Shown piece by piece: positions 25,834-36,924 of a DNA stretch of 64,000 nucleotides. Source of the stretch: Hyperoplus lanceolatus (Eukaryota; Chordata; Actinopteri; Uranoscopiformes; Ammodytidae); contig CM049396.1 of assembly GCA_026929865.2 (NCBI GenBank), positions 27,236,501 through 27,300,500 on the forward strand, given 5' to 3'. The notes beneath the pieces were generated by a model. It searched no databases. It had not been told where the DNA came from and saw only the letters and a list, made by a program, of their open reading frames with translations. Numbering within the stretch: position 1 is the first letter of the stretch; every line of letters begins with the position of its first letter. The position numbers and the translations under genes were made by a program.

Positions 25834-25916
25834 ACACACACACACACACACACACAACACACCGATGAGTGCATGTTATTATTACCAGTACAATGTTCAT
25901 CAGTGTATGGCTGCAT

Positions 25917-25997
<81 letters not shown>
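25834..25997. repeat. (CA)n and (GT)n microsatellite pair
   Basis: CA run at 25834-25856 and GT run at 25919-25997, complementary tracts separated by about 60 bases. Confidence 0.95.
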
Positions 25998-26001
<4 letters not shown>

Positions 26002-26166
26002 ACATTACAGTTGGACACTGGCTGGTTGAGGCAGGGAGTCAGAAAGCCTAGCACTAATCTCTCTAATCTTGCTTCTTGGAACACAAGTGTAAATCAGGCC
26101 ATGACATACAAGTAGAAAATGACCACCGTCACACTTCAAAACAAATATGTATTGTTGAGATACACA

Positions 26167-28445
26167 CAAGGCCGCTGCTAAGCTTTTGGGTGCCCTAAGC
26201 TTAAATTGTCAGTGGTGCCCCCCCCCCCCCCCCCCAACAAAAAAAAACACCAAGATGCTCGCACCCGTAGGGCGCAGGCGGAATTTTTTTGCCCTTGCAA
26301 GATCTCTGCGACTACTTATTGGCACATTTGCTGTAGTGATGAGTTTTTGCGAACAGCATTTACTAATAGAAAGAACAGCTTAACTTGTGAAAAAAGTTGC
26401 CTCGTATCCTACTAACTGCCTTTGCAAAGGAATTGAGTGATAAATTCATAGATGGATTATGAGATAATGCGCCCCTGGGCACACACTCTTAAAGGGCCCC
26501 CCACTCGTAAATATCCAGTCAGGTACACTGATATTTCCATACAGATACATACAATTAATGGCAAAAACACATTAAGGAAGTCAGTGTTTCCCATAGGATT
26601 TTGGGATATTGTTGGAGGGACCCTGTTGGGGGTTCGGGGGCATGCCCCACCGGATATTTTTTTACCTTTTTAAAGTAAAATGCATCAATCTGGTGCACTT
26701 TGAGAGGAAATTTTAGAGGCTATATCAACTCCTGAGATGCAGAAGGAACATTATTTTTCAGATTTTTCTTAAACAGGCAGCACTCCTTACTCTGCAACTG
26801 TAAAAACAGTACAGTAGATTGAAAACCTTTATTTAAACAAACTCGAAAGGCATTGAGGTTCCCCTCATTTACAACGCCGACGAGCGCACAACAAACACAA
26901 CAACAACAATAACAACAGAGTGACAGAATAAAACAGAGAAACACAAAATCCTAGCAAGATAAAAAAGATCAAAATAAATAAAGAATTACAATAAAAGAGC
27001 TTAAAAAATTAATTCAGTTAAAACAAATGCAGTGGTGATGGTGAAAATCAGAAATCATAGATTTAAAAGAAGAAAAAGTGGGGAGAATGGTCATATTGAA
27101 GTTGCTCTGAAGGGCATTCCAAGAGGTGGGGGCACTATAGCTAAAAGCAGTTGTTCCCAGCTTTGAATGAGCTCGAGGAACCTTTAAAAGCAGCAGCTCA
27201 CTGGATCGGATATTAAAAGACTGAGAGTTCCAGTCGAGCATAGCTGATAAATAGGGTGGCTGTTTACCAATTAAGGATTTAAAAATAAATAAAAACCAAT
27301 GTAACTCACGTCTCAATGACAGGGATGTCCAGCCGACTTTTTCATACAGGGAACAGTGATGAGTTTTAAAGGAATCACCTGTAATGAATCTAAGGGCTGA
27401 ATGGTACACCGAGTCAAGGGGTTTTAGGGCAGTAGCAGAGGCATGTCTATAAACTATATCTCCATAATCCAACACTGATAAAAACACTGCTTCGATTACC
27501 CTTTTCCTACAAATTTTTGGGAGACTTGATCTGTTCCGATATAAAAAACCAATTTTTTGACGAGATTTGAGAACAAGTTTGTCAATATGGGGTTTAAAAG
27601 TGAGCTTCTCATCTAGCCAGATACCAAGGTACTTATATTCAGAGACTTTTTCGATCAAAGAACCGTTTACAGCATAGATGCATGCACTGTTGTCCAATTC
27701 TCTAGCCCTAGAGAACAACATGAATTTAGTTTTAGTCTGGTTAAGGACAAACAGACAGATTGGTCTGCAGATCCATGTTCTATGATGGAGGGGCCCATTT
27801 CAACAGATAAGGGGTGGATAGCTACTTTTTATGAAGAATTTAGAATTCACACATAGAAAGCTTATTTGTGTATGTGTGAGGGGGCCTTCAAGGCCCCTCA
27901 TGGAGCCCCTTACACAGAGCTAGTAATGCTGTTGTTTTTAACTTGCCTTTGTATTTCTCCCCTACTAGTTGAGGGGCCCATGATGATTTCTATCTTGTTA
28001 CATTCTGATGAGTACACTTATATTTAGGCTATTCCTTTTTGGACCCTGTTATTGACCCTGTTATTGACATCAGTGACAGAGCTCTTTGACAATGCAACAT
28101 GAAAAGTTACTATCAGCATCTCTGGCTAAGTGCCCCCTGAGCCCTTGGGCCCCTGGGCCTGTGCCTGGTATGCCTGTGCAGTAATCCACCCCTGGATAGG
28201 TTGCACAATTAAGACAAAACAACAATGGGCATGTTCATAACTAATTTATATATTTTTTGTAATGTAATGATCATCATGAAGTTTTTTTAAAAACCTCAAT
28301 GTTGGGGGGCCCCCGGATCATATATTTTTCCTTTTTCATAAAAAATAAATAAATAAATATATATAAAAAAATGTTTTGGGGGCCCCCCAGGAACTTGGTG
28401 CCCTACGCACTCTGCGTACCCTGCGTATAGGGAGCGGCGGCCCTG
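26167..28445. mobile_element. hAT-type element with embedded LINE debris
   Basis: Left end CAAGGCCGCTGC and right end GGCGGCCCTG are an imperfect inverted pair. Eight-base TSD GATACACA (26159-26166) and CATACACA (28446-28453) match at 7 of 8 positions. No intact transposase. It holds a LINE fragment and a segment (26450-28196) that is shared with 55404-55806 and ends in a second hAT-like end (TAATCCACCCCTG). Confidence 0.65.
26818..27760 (-). mobile_element. Non-LTR retrotransposon, 5'-truncated, reverse transcriptase C-terminal part
   Basis: Minus strand carries an open frame to a stop at 27014-27016, about 245 residues: NQTKTKFMLFSRARELDNSA, SEYKYLGIWLDEKLTFKPHI, VLDYGDIVYRHAS and YHSALRFITG. 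These are the thumb and C-terminal motifs of LINE reverse transcriptases; clade uncertain. The YADD catalytic part is missing by 5' truncation. The 3' UTR ends near AATAAAGG at about 26825. Confidence 0.8.
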
Positions 28446-28454
28446 CATACACAC

Positions 28455-28603
28455 AAACCTTAGCTCAGTTGGTGGGGCGTCCCCCCCATGGGCCTCGGCC
28501 AGCAGCGGAGTCGGGTTCGATTCCAGCCCGCGGTAGTTCTCTGTATGTTACTCCCCTCTCTGCCCCATTTCAACTCTTCAAAAAAATCTTTAAAAAAAAA
28601 AAC
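28455..28603 (+). mobile_element. tRNA-derived SINE
   Basis: Head TTAGCTCAGTTGGTGGGGCG (A box), B box GGTTCGATTCC, body CTCCCCTCTCTGCCCCATTT and a poly-A end. Same family as 48574-48750. It sits directly between the hAT element and pogo-like element IV. Confidence 0.82.
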
Positions 28604-28875
28604 ACATAGGGGAGAACGGGGTAATCTGAGCCACTGTTTACATTTGCTCCCCTCTAAGGGAGCTAAAATGATTTATCACTGAAATTGACACATTTCCCAT
28701 TAATTCAGGATGTTTCCTAGAAATGGGCATTAGCAGAATTTTTTCAAGACAAAGGGCAGTGAAAATATGATTAAAAAAGTTGTCATGTGGCTCACTTTAC
28801 CCCAGCTGTGGGGTAAAGTGATCCACTTACTTTTTCCACTCTGAAACTACCATAACAACACATATTGTAACAGTA

Positions 28876-31133
28876 GCCCCTTTTACACAGAGATTGCGGT
28901 ATATTGACGGAACAACATCACTCCAAAATGCCGGCTTTGCTTGCTTCTGTGTTATTTACACAGAACCAAGCAACTAGTCTAGACTAGACTACTCCTGCTT
29001 CAGCTTGTCGGTCTTTATTTCCAGCAAGTGACCCGTTCGCTATACTTTAACCCTTACTTAGCCTAGCCTAGCTTTCCCATTGTACAACTTCTCCTGGGCA
29101 GAAATAGACTCATACACTCTGCAAAATGAAGCGCGGGGGTTTGGATTGAGCAACGGACCTTATGATCAACTAGATTATTTATTTGGTGATTTTTACGGGA
29201 CATCAGGCCGCCGTGATTAATGTTAAACACACGTCCTTCAACTGCTAACTAGGGGTGTAAAGTAGCGAATTACATTTACTTGCGTTCCTGTAATTGAGTA
29301 GTTTTTTCGTGTACTTGTAATTTTTTAAGTGATTTTTAAAACCTATACTTTTACTTTTACTTTGAGTATGTTTATTTTTAAGTATTGTACTTCGCTACAT
29401 TTTATATCACCTGCGTTACTGAGTAAAAAAAATAGATAGGGAAACGAGAGAAAATAAAATAAATATCGCGGGGTGCTTTTATTTTTACGGCACAATACCG
29501 GAAACGAACACAGAGAATGATCGACAGGATCATTACGACTAAATGATAACAACAAACATTGCTTCCCTCTATCATTAAAACAAAATAATCCTAGTTAAAC
29601 TGTCATTGTACCGCACGTGAAGACGTGAAGGCTTTTAAATGCAGCAAACCTTTCATCCAGCCGTGCGATCGGCCCCTCCCTCACCTAGCTTTCAGTTTAA
29701 CAGTGCAGAGTAGGATGGAGACGGTGCGTGTTGCAGGGAGCTTTGAAAAACTTACAGAAGACGGCAGAAAGTCAGCCTTTGCTCGAGAAGAAAGGTAAAA
29801 GTAATAGACTAAAACAATGTGCAAGATATGTTATGCGCGGAAACGCGAGTCAGATGACATGCGCGACCGTGAGCGAGAGAGAAAAAAAGTCATATGTGAC
29901 CCAACTGCACCTCAAAACATCACGACCAATTAGTTTACTCAGTTTAAGTCGAGTCCAAGTGGTCTATGACCAAACAGTAAAGGAATACAAAATACAGAAA
30001 GTTTAAAGCTCCTTGACTCTTGCCACCAAAACAGTCATCAATTAAGAACACTGTAGCCTACAATGCAACTTGCTTATCCAGCCAGCTCCATGAGATATAC
30101 ATTAAAATATGCCCTCACATTCCTGCTAGCAAAAGACGTGCCCTATCGACAACATTTGCAACGGTTTATTTTGATTTTGACACTTATTTAATTATAAAAA
30201 ATATGTTTTACTTAGGCTATTTGCATTTTCCTTGTTTTCAGTTCAATTAGGATATGTTTAAAGTCAAAAGTCATGGTTTCAAATGTTAAATAAGTGCATG
30301 TTGCAGTTCTTAAATCAATGAATAATTGTCTAATAATTGTGATTACACAATGTCAATCAAAATAATCATGATTATGATTTGTCAAAATCGAGCAGCCTAA
30401 CCTTGCAATTTCCATGGTTTAGATCAATTATACACAATTACATTATTAGAACTGCAGCTGCAGTCTGTTTAGGTCTGTAGACCGGTTACATTCCCATTCC
30501 CCCATTAACAGACTATTTGCTCCATATTTGCTTATCTAAAGTATAATGACACAGTATACATCCATACATGTGTGGTGACATGATTTATTTAATTTGTGCA
30601 CTTTCATTTGTAAGTGTTGTATTAATTAAACAAAACTAGTTTGAGATTTATATCCCCTTGTCTATATATAGAATGCCCTACACTGAAGAGACCCCCGCCC
30701 CCTCCCGCTGTTAAAAAGTAACTAGTAACTTGTACTTTAAGTACATTTTAAATCAGCTACTTTTTCACTTTTACTTCAGTAGATTTTTAGACCAGTACTT
30801 TTACTTTTACTTAAGTAAAATTTCATCCAAGTAATCATACTTTTACTTGAGTAGAATATTTTTGTACTCTTTCCACCTCGGTCGCATGTTTAGAACGTAG
30901 GCTATGGAACGTCAAACACCCCCCTGTTCCGCAAAACAACAAGCTGGAGCATTTAAACAGAGAGGCGGAACTGATTGTGTCGGGAATCTTACTACCCCCC
31001 GAGGTAGTAAAATTCCCGGAACAATCTCTCGCACCTTTCTTCCCTCGTTCCGCAACGGTCGCATTTAAACAGCAGGGTGGAGGGCCGAAATTCCGGCATA
31101 TTCCCGGCTTTCACTGGCTGTGTAAAAAGGGGC
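28876..31133. mobile_element. TIR element inside element IV (GCCCC ends, TA flanks)
   Basis: Left GCCCCTTTTACACAG and right CTGTGTAAAAAGGGGC with TA at 28874-28875 and 31134-31135. Interior strings such as TTTACACAG and CATTTAAACAG repeat near both ends. It is split by the hAT copy at 29250-30880. Superfamily unknown. Confidence 0.6.
29250..30880 (+). mobile_element. hAT-type element, copy 1 (twin of 58158-59710)
   Basis: Begins TAGGGGTGTAAAGTAGCG and ends GTACTCTTTCCACCTCG. Nearly identical to copy 2 over about 1.5 kb. It carries a fragment of a BED-type zinc finger (KTMCKICYARKRESDD at about 29811-29858) typical of hAT transposases. About 90 bases near 29410-29500 are absent from copy 2. 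No matching 8-base TSD is seen here, unlike copy 2. Confidence 0.75.
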
Positions 31134-31873
31134 TATTAAGAATCCTGAAAGCTAGCCACACATTCCAGAACTAACGTCGGACTAGAAAAAGAATGATGGG
31201 GTTTGGTCAATTAAGCAAAGCAAATGTTCTAAACACTTGAAAGTAACTCTGAACAACATCAAATACAACATAATTCAAAGGGTTTTTAATAAGATTCAAA
31301 TGAAAGATAGAACCAGTTAGATTAGAACACAGTCTGGGGGTCAGAACACAGGACCCTTAAGCCGGGAACACACCGCACTGGCCGCGCGGCGAGATTACAT
31401 ACAAAGTCAATGTACTAGCGCGTGGCCGCGCGTCCACCCAAGAATCGGCGTCCAGCGGCCGGCGGCGGGCGCTTCCGCGGCGCGTGGCCGCGCCTCATCG
31501 AAGCGCGTGAATCGAAGGCACTGCCATTTGCAGCGCGGCCAACATTTGCGGCGAACGCAGAAGATGAAATTATTTATCTTTTTGGCATCGCCGCGATAGC
31601 CAATCAGCGTTGAGATTGCCCGGTGGTCTGCAAGACGAGGTGAGCGTGTGGAGTGAGGACATTGGGCTTCCAATACATTCTGCAAATATGTGTATTTTGC
31701 ATCTGTTTAGCTGTTGGTTGTACTTTAGCCAAGGTAGCGCCGGTTAGCATAGTGAAACTCACCCAGCTGTGTGCTGTTCCTGAGGATAATATGAACCCAA
31801 AGTTGACGGCAGTGTCCGTGTGGAATTCCAATATAGTAGGCTACAGCGAAGCACCGGTGTTGTCCTCCGTCAG

Positions 31874-32348
31874 CCGGTGTTGCACCGAAAGCTGTGACCT
31901 GTCAGAATGTGTGACCCTAGAGGGCGCTGTTCTTATTGATTAACCCAGTCTCTTAGTGAAATATAGGCTATGTAAAAACGTTGGTCCATTGCGCAAATCG
32001 TAGTTTCTCAAAATTGGCGCTGAAATAGTCAGATTGTTTTTTTTAAAGGTGAATAACCAACCTAGTTACCCATCACAGTGAAATGTGTATAGGCTAAACT
32101 TTTTCCACTGCGCAATCATTTTAAATTGGAAGCAAACAACTTAATAATCTCTCAATTGCAGGGCTGTTTTTATGAGACTATGTTTTCAGGTGTGGGCCAA
32201 CATAATTAATAAAACATTTCACTGTGAGACTGGGTTGTTATACAGTGCTGGGTTGCCTACAGTTTATTGAAATCAGTTAAGAAATAAGAACAGCGCGCCC
32301 TCTTGGGTCACATATTCTGACAGGTCACAGCTTTCGGTGCAACACCGG
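31874..32348. mobile_element. Inverted-repeat MITE (CCGGTGTTGCACC ends)
   Basis: About 65-base arms: left 31874-31937 starting CCGGTGTTGCACCGAAAGC, right 32284-32348 ending in its inverse. 475 bases in all, no coding. Target duplication not clear. Confidence 0.7.
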
Positions 32349-32416
32349 CACACTTTCACTTTCAGGTAGGACGATGTCTGCCTTTATTTTTGCAGCTGAG
32401 CACACACTGCTGTTGT

Positions 32417-33365
32417 CAGGGGCGCAACTACCCACTTTCTGGGGGGTATGCAGACACTTAGCAGGCGCCCCCCCGATTACAGACTTCCATTTTAAGTTGC
32501 ATATTAGAGCAGGTGATCGGCTCAACCATGACATGTCTGCCTGCACTGATTCTCCCAAAAGTAAAGAACAGTGAATAACAGGTTGGTCATCAGATATAAA
32601 ACTATATACTGGGCATTTAGGTTTGTGTGGCCTCACTAGTGTCAGGCATGCAAACTCATAAGACATGAAAAAGGTGTGTGTGAGAGTGTGTGAGAGTGTG
32701 TGAGAGTGTGTGAGAGTGTGTGAGTGTGAGAGAGAGGTCTCCTTACAGAGGCAATGTGCCAGACTCACAATTTCACTTGATTAAAATGTATAAATAACTA
32801 AACATGAAAAGTTGAGGTTAAGTTTGTCTTAGTTTGTCTTAGTTTCTGTTTCCAATTCACTGAACAAGATGATGGATTCGCTTGGATGAATGTTAAAGAG
32901 ATATTTGAAGGTCCTGATAAGACAGTAGATAAGATTCCCAGGTAAGCCCAACTAGAACAGCAGGTTTTTCTTTGGAGCTATGAGTGTAACGACAAAAAAA
33001 ATGTTTCTAAGGAAATGTTTTCTGCGGGTGAGCTGCAGGGCTTATGTACATGTATAGTGTTTGAAGTATGTTGTGCAATGCTAAGTATGATGTACAAGGC
33101 TAAGGAAGGAAGGGGGGGGGGCACCACAAAGCATCACAATTCAGAATCCCCCAAAGCATTACAATTCAGGATCGGTTTGAATAGTGTGTAAGTTACACAT
33201 ACAGTATTACAGGAGAGAGAGAGAGAGATAGAGAGAGAGAGTATATAATAGTTTATTGTAAGGGAATTTGGTGACAAACTTAACCTCAGTCTTTTCATGT
33301 TTAGTTATTAATACATTTTAATCAACTGAAATTGTGAGTCTGGCACATTGCCTCTGTAAGGAGAC

Positions 33366-33396
<31 letters not shown>

Positions 33397-33987
33397 ACAC
33401 AACTCAGTCGTACGCTGGAATGGTGCAAAATATGATAATAGTGGGAAACAGGTGAGTGTATTGTTTGGGCGCTGACCTGCTATAGGCTAATCACTACACT
33501 ACCATTCAAAAACTGTGAAAACAGATATAGTCAAAAACTTGAGGTGACACGTATATCTGCAGTGACAATCCGCGAGTCGCGGCCGATAATCAGTGTGCAT
33601 TAATCAATACAATCGGCCATATAAAACACGCAATCTTTCTCCTTATCAATCTTCCCGTTTTCGGTTTTGTGCCCCCGAGAGCTTTCTTTTCTGCCTCTCC
33701 AACTTTAGGTCCCTGTCATCAGATGACAACACGATTCAAATGAAAGCGCTCCAGCGCGTGCTCGAGGGGCGCCACTGGAGCGCTTATAGTGTGGGGAGGA
33801 GGAGGCGAAGGAGCGGGGGCGCCTTATCACTGACGTACCTCTGTTATTGATCATATCATTTACACAAACGCTGTTAAATACAGAAAAATGCCGACTCCAA
33901 ATAATTTTCCCCCGATCGCTTTGGCGCCCCTCTAGCGCGGCGCCCCTATGCGCCGCATATAGTGCATACCCACTTTTTGCGCCACTG
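32417..33987. mobile_element. hAT-type element with perfect 8-base TSD
   Basis: GCTGTTGT at 32409-32416 and 33988-33995 is a perfect TSD. Ends are CAGGGGCGCAACT and its near-inverse TTGCGCCACTG. Inside lie a GTGTGTGAGA minisatellite (about 32680-32730) and a large inverted repeat. No transposase. Confidence 0.85.
32727..33372. repeat. Large inverted repeat inside the hAT element
   Basis: Arms of about 100 bases (32727-32828 and 33273-33372) share GGTCTCCTTACAGAGGCAAT and its inverse with few differences. The spacer is about 440 bases. Confidence 0.85.
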
Positions 33988-34213
33988 GCTGTTGTTATTG
34001 TGTTTAGTATGTTGCTGAATTGCTGTTAATGTGTAATGTGTGTGTATTTGCGATCGGGGTGCGTCTTCATGCTGTTTTAATGATATGTGTGACATGACTG
34101 CCGCTGTACACAGTGTACCTACATCTGTATTTTTCGGCACAGATGGACCATGTTGTTGTTGTTGTTGCACCGTAAGTGTGACGGGTCTGATCTCGGCGTC
34201 GGCGTCAGGAATA

Positions 34214-34264
34214 TATGGCCCAATATGATCAAGCGGCGAGCCTCTTGCGTTCACCCGGCCAACC
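34214..34264 (+). repeat. 52-base direct repeat, left copy
   Basis: ATATGGCCCAATATGATCAA onward. About 90% identical to 35716-35767, which lies on the other side of Tc1-like copy C. Confidence 0.85.
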
Positions 34265-34305
34265 GCCGCCTTCGATGTGGCGGGCGGCGGTGGCGGCTGC
34301 CGTTA

Positions 34306-35713
34306 CAGTTTTTTTCGATTGCTAAACCACAGTGGGCACAACTGGAGCGACAAGTGCAAAACTCTAACAACAGTATGCAGAGCAGCGGTTCATTCGGGCC
34401 AAACTCTAGCTCGTTTTTCATTGATAAGACACAATTTTCAAAACTCTACACACCTTTTTCATGACTTAACCACAACCTGCACAACACTGGATTTCCAGCA
34501 CTTTTTTTCAAACGCTAACACACTACTGCCACAACTGTAAACCACACATTCAAAACAGAATTAATGCCTAGTGCATTTCAAACACTGCAGATTGCAATTT
34601 CAACTGAAACACTAAGAAGGTGTCTTGTTTTAGACTTGTTAGTGAAAATATACAGTATAAAGAGAAAACTCAAAAATATATATTTTTTTGTAAATGGACC
34701 AATGAAGACAGGTTGTTGGAGAGAGAAGAGTGGCAGTGAGAGTGTGGATGTGTGGAGGAAGACCTAGAAGACATAGAGCTGTAATGTCTGATGAAATACA
34801 GTAAGGGCTACACTGATAGACCCTGTTGTGAATCATGGTCTCTCAATGAGAGAGGCAGGGTTGAGAGTGCAACCCAATCTGCAAAAATCTAAAGTTGCAT
34901 CTGTAATACGAATTTTCCAGCAAACAAACAGTTTAGAGTTGCATCCTTAAGGCCTTTGCACACCGAGCGCGCTTTATTCGTGCGATTTATCCGTTAATTA
35001 ACGAATGTATACAGAGTCAATACAAGCTTCCACACCAGCGCCGTCATTTCGCACCGCGAATTTGCGTTTTTTATTTTTTCGAACTGAGTTCGATTTTTCT
35101 GGGACGTCGCTTCTTAAAGTGAGACGCGACAAAATTCACATTTCAAAACATTCGCTTTTACGTTGCGTTTATTCGCGTCGCGCCCGGTGTGCAAAGGCCT
35201 TTACAGTAAATGACAACATTACAGGATAGATTTCTGTATTACAATTATAGAATATTTACACAGATAAATACTACATTTGGAAATGTTTTCCTTGAAATAT
35301 TCAAAATGTGTATCTATTGAAGCAAACTTCTGATTTTCATTTATTTTGGTTTTCCTAAAAAAACTGGTATGTTATAAAATAATCAATTTCATATGAAAGA
35401 ATTTCACCCTTTCATCAAAGAAAGTATTAGGTAATTTGTGTGAAATAACTCAAATTATTCAAACTGTAAAGATTAAAAGTTTGTAATTTATGTATTGGGG
35501 TTTGATGCTAGTGTTTGTACTATGAGCATATTCTGAGTGACAGTGTGTGTTATCTCAGTGAGAACAATCCATAGTGTTTGCTGCACTGAGCCTATTTTGC
35601 AGGTGAAGTGAACTGTTCAGCTCCAGTGACTGTTGGTAGTGCAGACTGTAGTTAGAGTTTTGCACATTGAGCTACTGTTGTGCCCACTGTGGTTTAGCGA
35701 TCGAAAAAAACTG
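34306..35713 (+). mobile_element. Tc1/mariner-like element, copy C
   Basis: TA at 34304-34305 and 35714-35715; ends CAGTTTTTTTCGATTGC and TCGAAAAAAACTG. Same layout and HTH remnant as copies A, B and D. A 251-base MITE is inserted at 34950. Without it the copy is about 1.15 kb. Confidence 0.85.
34950..35200. mobile_element. PIF/Harbinger-type MITE inside Tc1-like copy C
   Basis: Ends AGGCCTTTGCACACCG and CGGTGTGCAAAGGCCT are perfect inverted repeats. TTA at 34947-34949 and 35201-35203 is the TSD. Copies A and B have the empty site GCATCCTTACAGTAAATGAC, proving the insertion limits. Confidence 0.9.
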
Positions 35714-35715
35714 TA

Positions 35716-35767
35716 ATATGGCCCAATATGACCAAGCGGCGAGCCACCTGCGTTCACGCGGCCAACC
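35716..35767 (+). repeat. 52-base direct repeat, right copy
   Basis: ATATGGCCCAATATGACCAA onward; partner of 34214-34264. Confidence 0.85.
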
Positions 35768-36924
35768 AACGCAGGGGGCCAGTGCGGTGTGTTCCCGGGT
35801 TTAGAGCCAGCTAGTGTCTGAGGGTCAAAGCATAGGAAAGAACAGCCTGGGACTCAGAACAAAGGAGAAGACCCAACTGGATTATAACATCAGCCTGTCA
35901 TACTCTACAACTAGGCCTACTCTACATTCCAGAAAGATGAGAAGGTGCTCTTTCCGTGTGGTTGCCCCAGGTCGTCTTCCTGGTGTATTTCCTTGGCATG
36001 ATGGCTTTTCTACAATGTGTATGACATTAAAATAAAACATATGTTATGTAATATTACATTAAAATATGTTTAAGACTCAATTTTACTTGTGCCTCGTGGT
36101 GGGCATTTGGCTCACTTTCCCCCACCACCACCATTTCAGAAAAAACTACCCCTCTTAGCATTTCAGGCTAATCTTCAGTTATCAGCATCACATGGTTTCA
36201 TATGTTGGTAATTCATCAACACGTATGATAGAAGTTTTTCTACGTGAATACATTTGCTTTGGCACTATAGTTGATTAAGTTGACAGCAAGAAAATTTACT
36301 TTTACATGCAAAATACCTATTTTGGTGAAAAAAACATGCTTACCACAGCACCATGAGGTCCTTTCTTTCAGGGCCAAGGGGAAATGAGAGTGGCTTGAAA
36401 ACATATATCTCACATGACCACAAATGTTTTCCGTTGCCTAGATACAGGGGGTGGCTCACATTACCCGATGCCTCAGATTCCCCCGTTCTCCCCTACACAC
36501 AAATGCATCTGCAGCTTTCTAGGCAACCTGCTGAATAAAAGTAATGCCTGACTTGTAAAGACCAAATGATTGTCTTGAATTGTAAACATAAAGCTTTGTC
36601 CATGCCAAAGCCTGTTTTGCAGAGAGATATGGAAGGGACAGATAGTTGTCGAGGGGCCAACATAAAATCAACATTAACAACATAAAATCAAAATAACCTG
36701 CAAGTTGTATACAGTAGTTTCTCAAATATATAATTGCTCTGAGCAAAACCAGTCCTACAGGTGCCATTTACTGCCACTTTTAAAATAACACAACAAATGC
36801 TATTTGGAGCTCATCTCATTGACTTCTATAAGCTTACAGACCAGCTGTCACATGAAAAAACAATCATGAATGTACAGTATGTAAATCAAGCAAACATGCA
36901 CATGATTTATAGTATAAGCAATTT

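Larger units (their letters stand above)
31360..35800. mobile_element. PIF/Harbinger-like element, enlarged by nested insertions
   Basis: Inverted ends: left GCCGGGAACACACCGCACTG (from 31361) and right CAGTGCGGTGTGTTCCCGGG. TTA at 31357-31359 and 35801-35803 is the target duplication. TTA/TAA targets are typical of PIF/Harbinger, but no transposase is seen. Its GC-rich subterminal DNA differs strongly from the AT-rich surroundings. It holds an inverted-repeat MITE, a hAT element and Tc1-like copy C. Confidence 0.68.
28607..36495. mobile_element. Pogo-like TIR element IV, swollen to 7.9 kb by nested insertions
   Basis: Left end TAGGGGAGAACGGGGTAA followed by TCTGAG; right end CTCAGATTCCCCCGTTCTCC followed by CCTA. 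The ends pair for about 25 bases and match elements II and III. Its own DNA is only 28607-28875, 31134-31359 and 35801-36495; everything else is a later insertion. No transposase was recognised in the remaining DNA. Confidence 0.68.

Noticed and set aside
28455-28530. tRNA-like sequence with A and B boxes
   Set aside because: It does not fold to a full cloverleaf and continues into a SINE body; the same applies at 48668-48750 and 11713-11790. Only 62201-62273 is called as a tRNA gene.
31422-31613. GC-rich open frames suggesting a CpG-island exon
   Set aside because: The GC-rich DNA is the subterminal region of the Harbinger-like element, and the frames have no family match.
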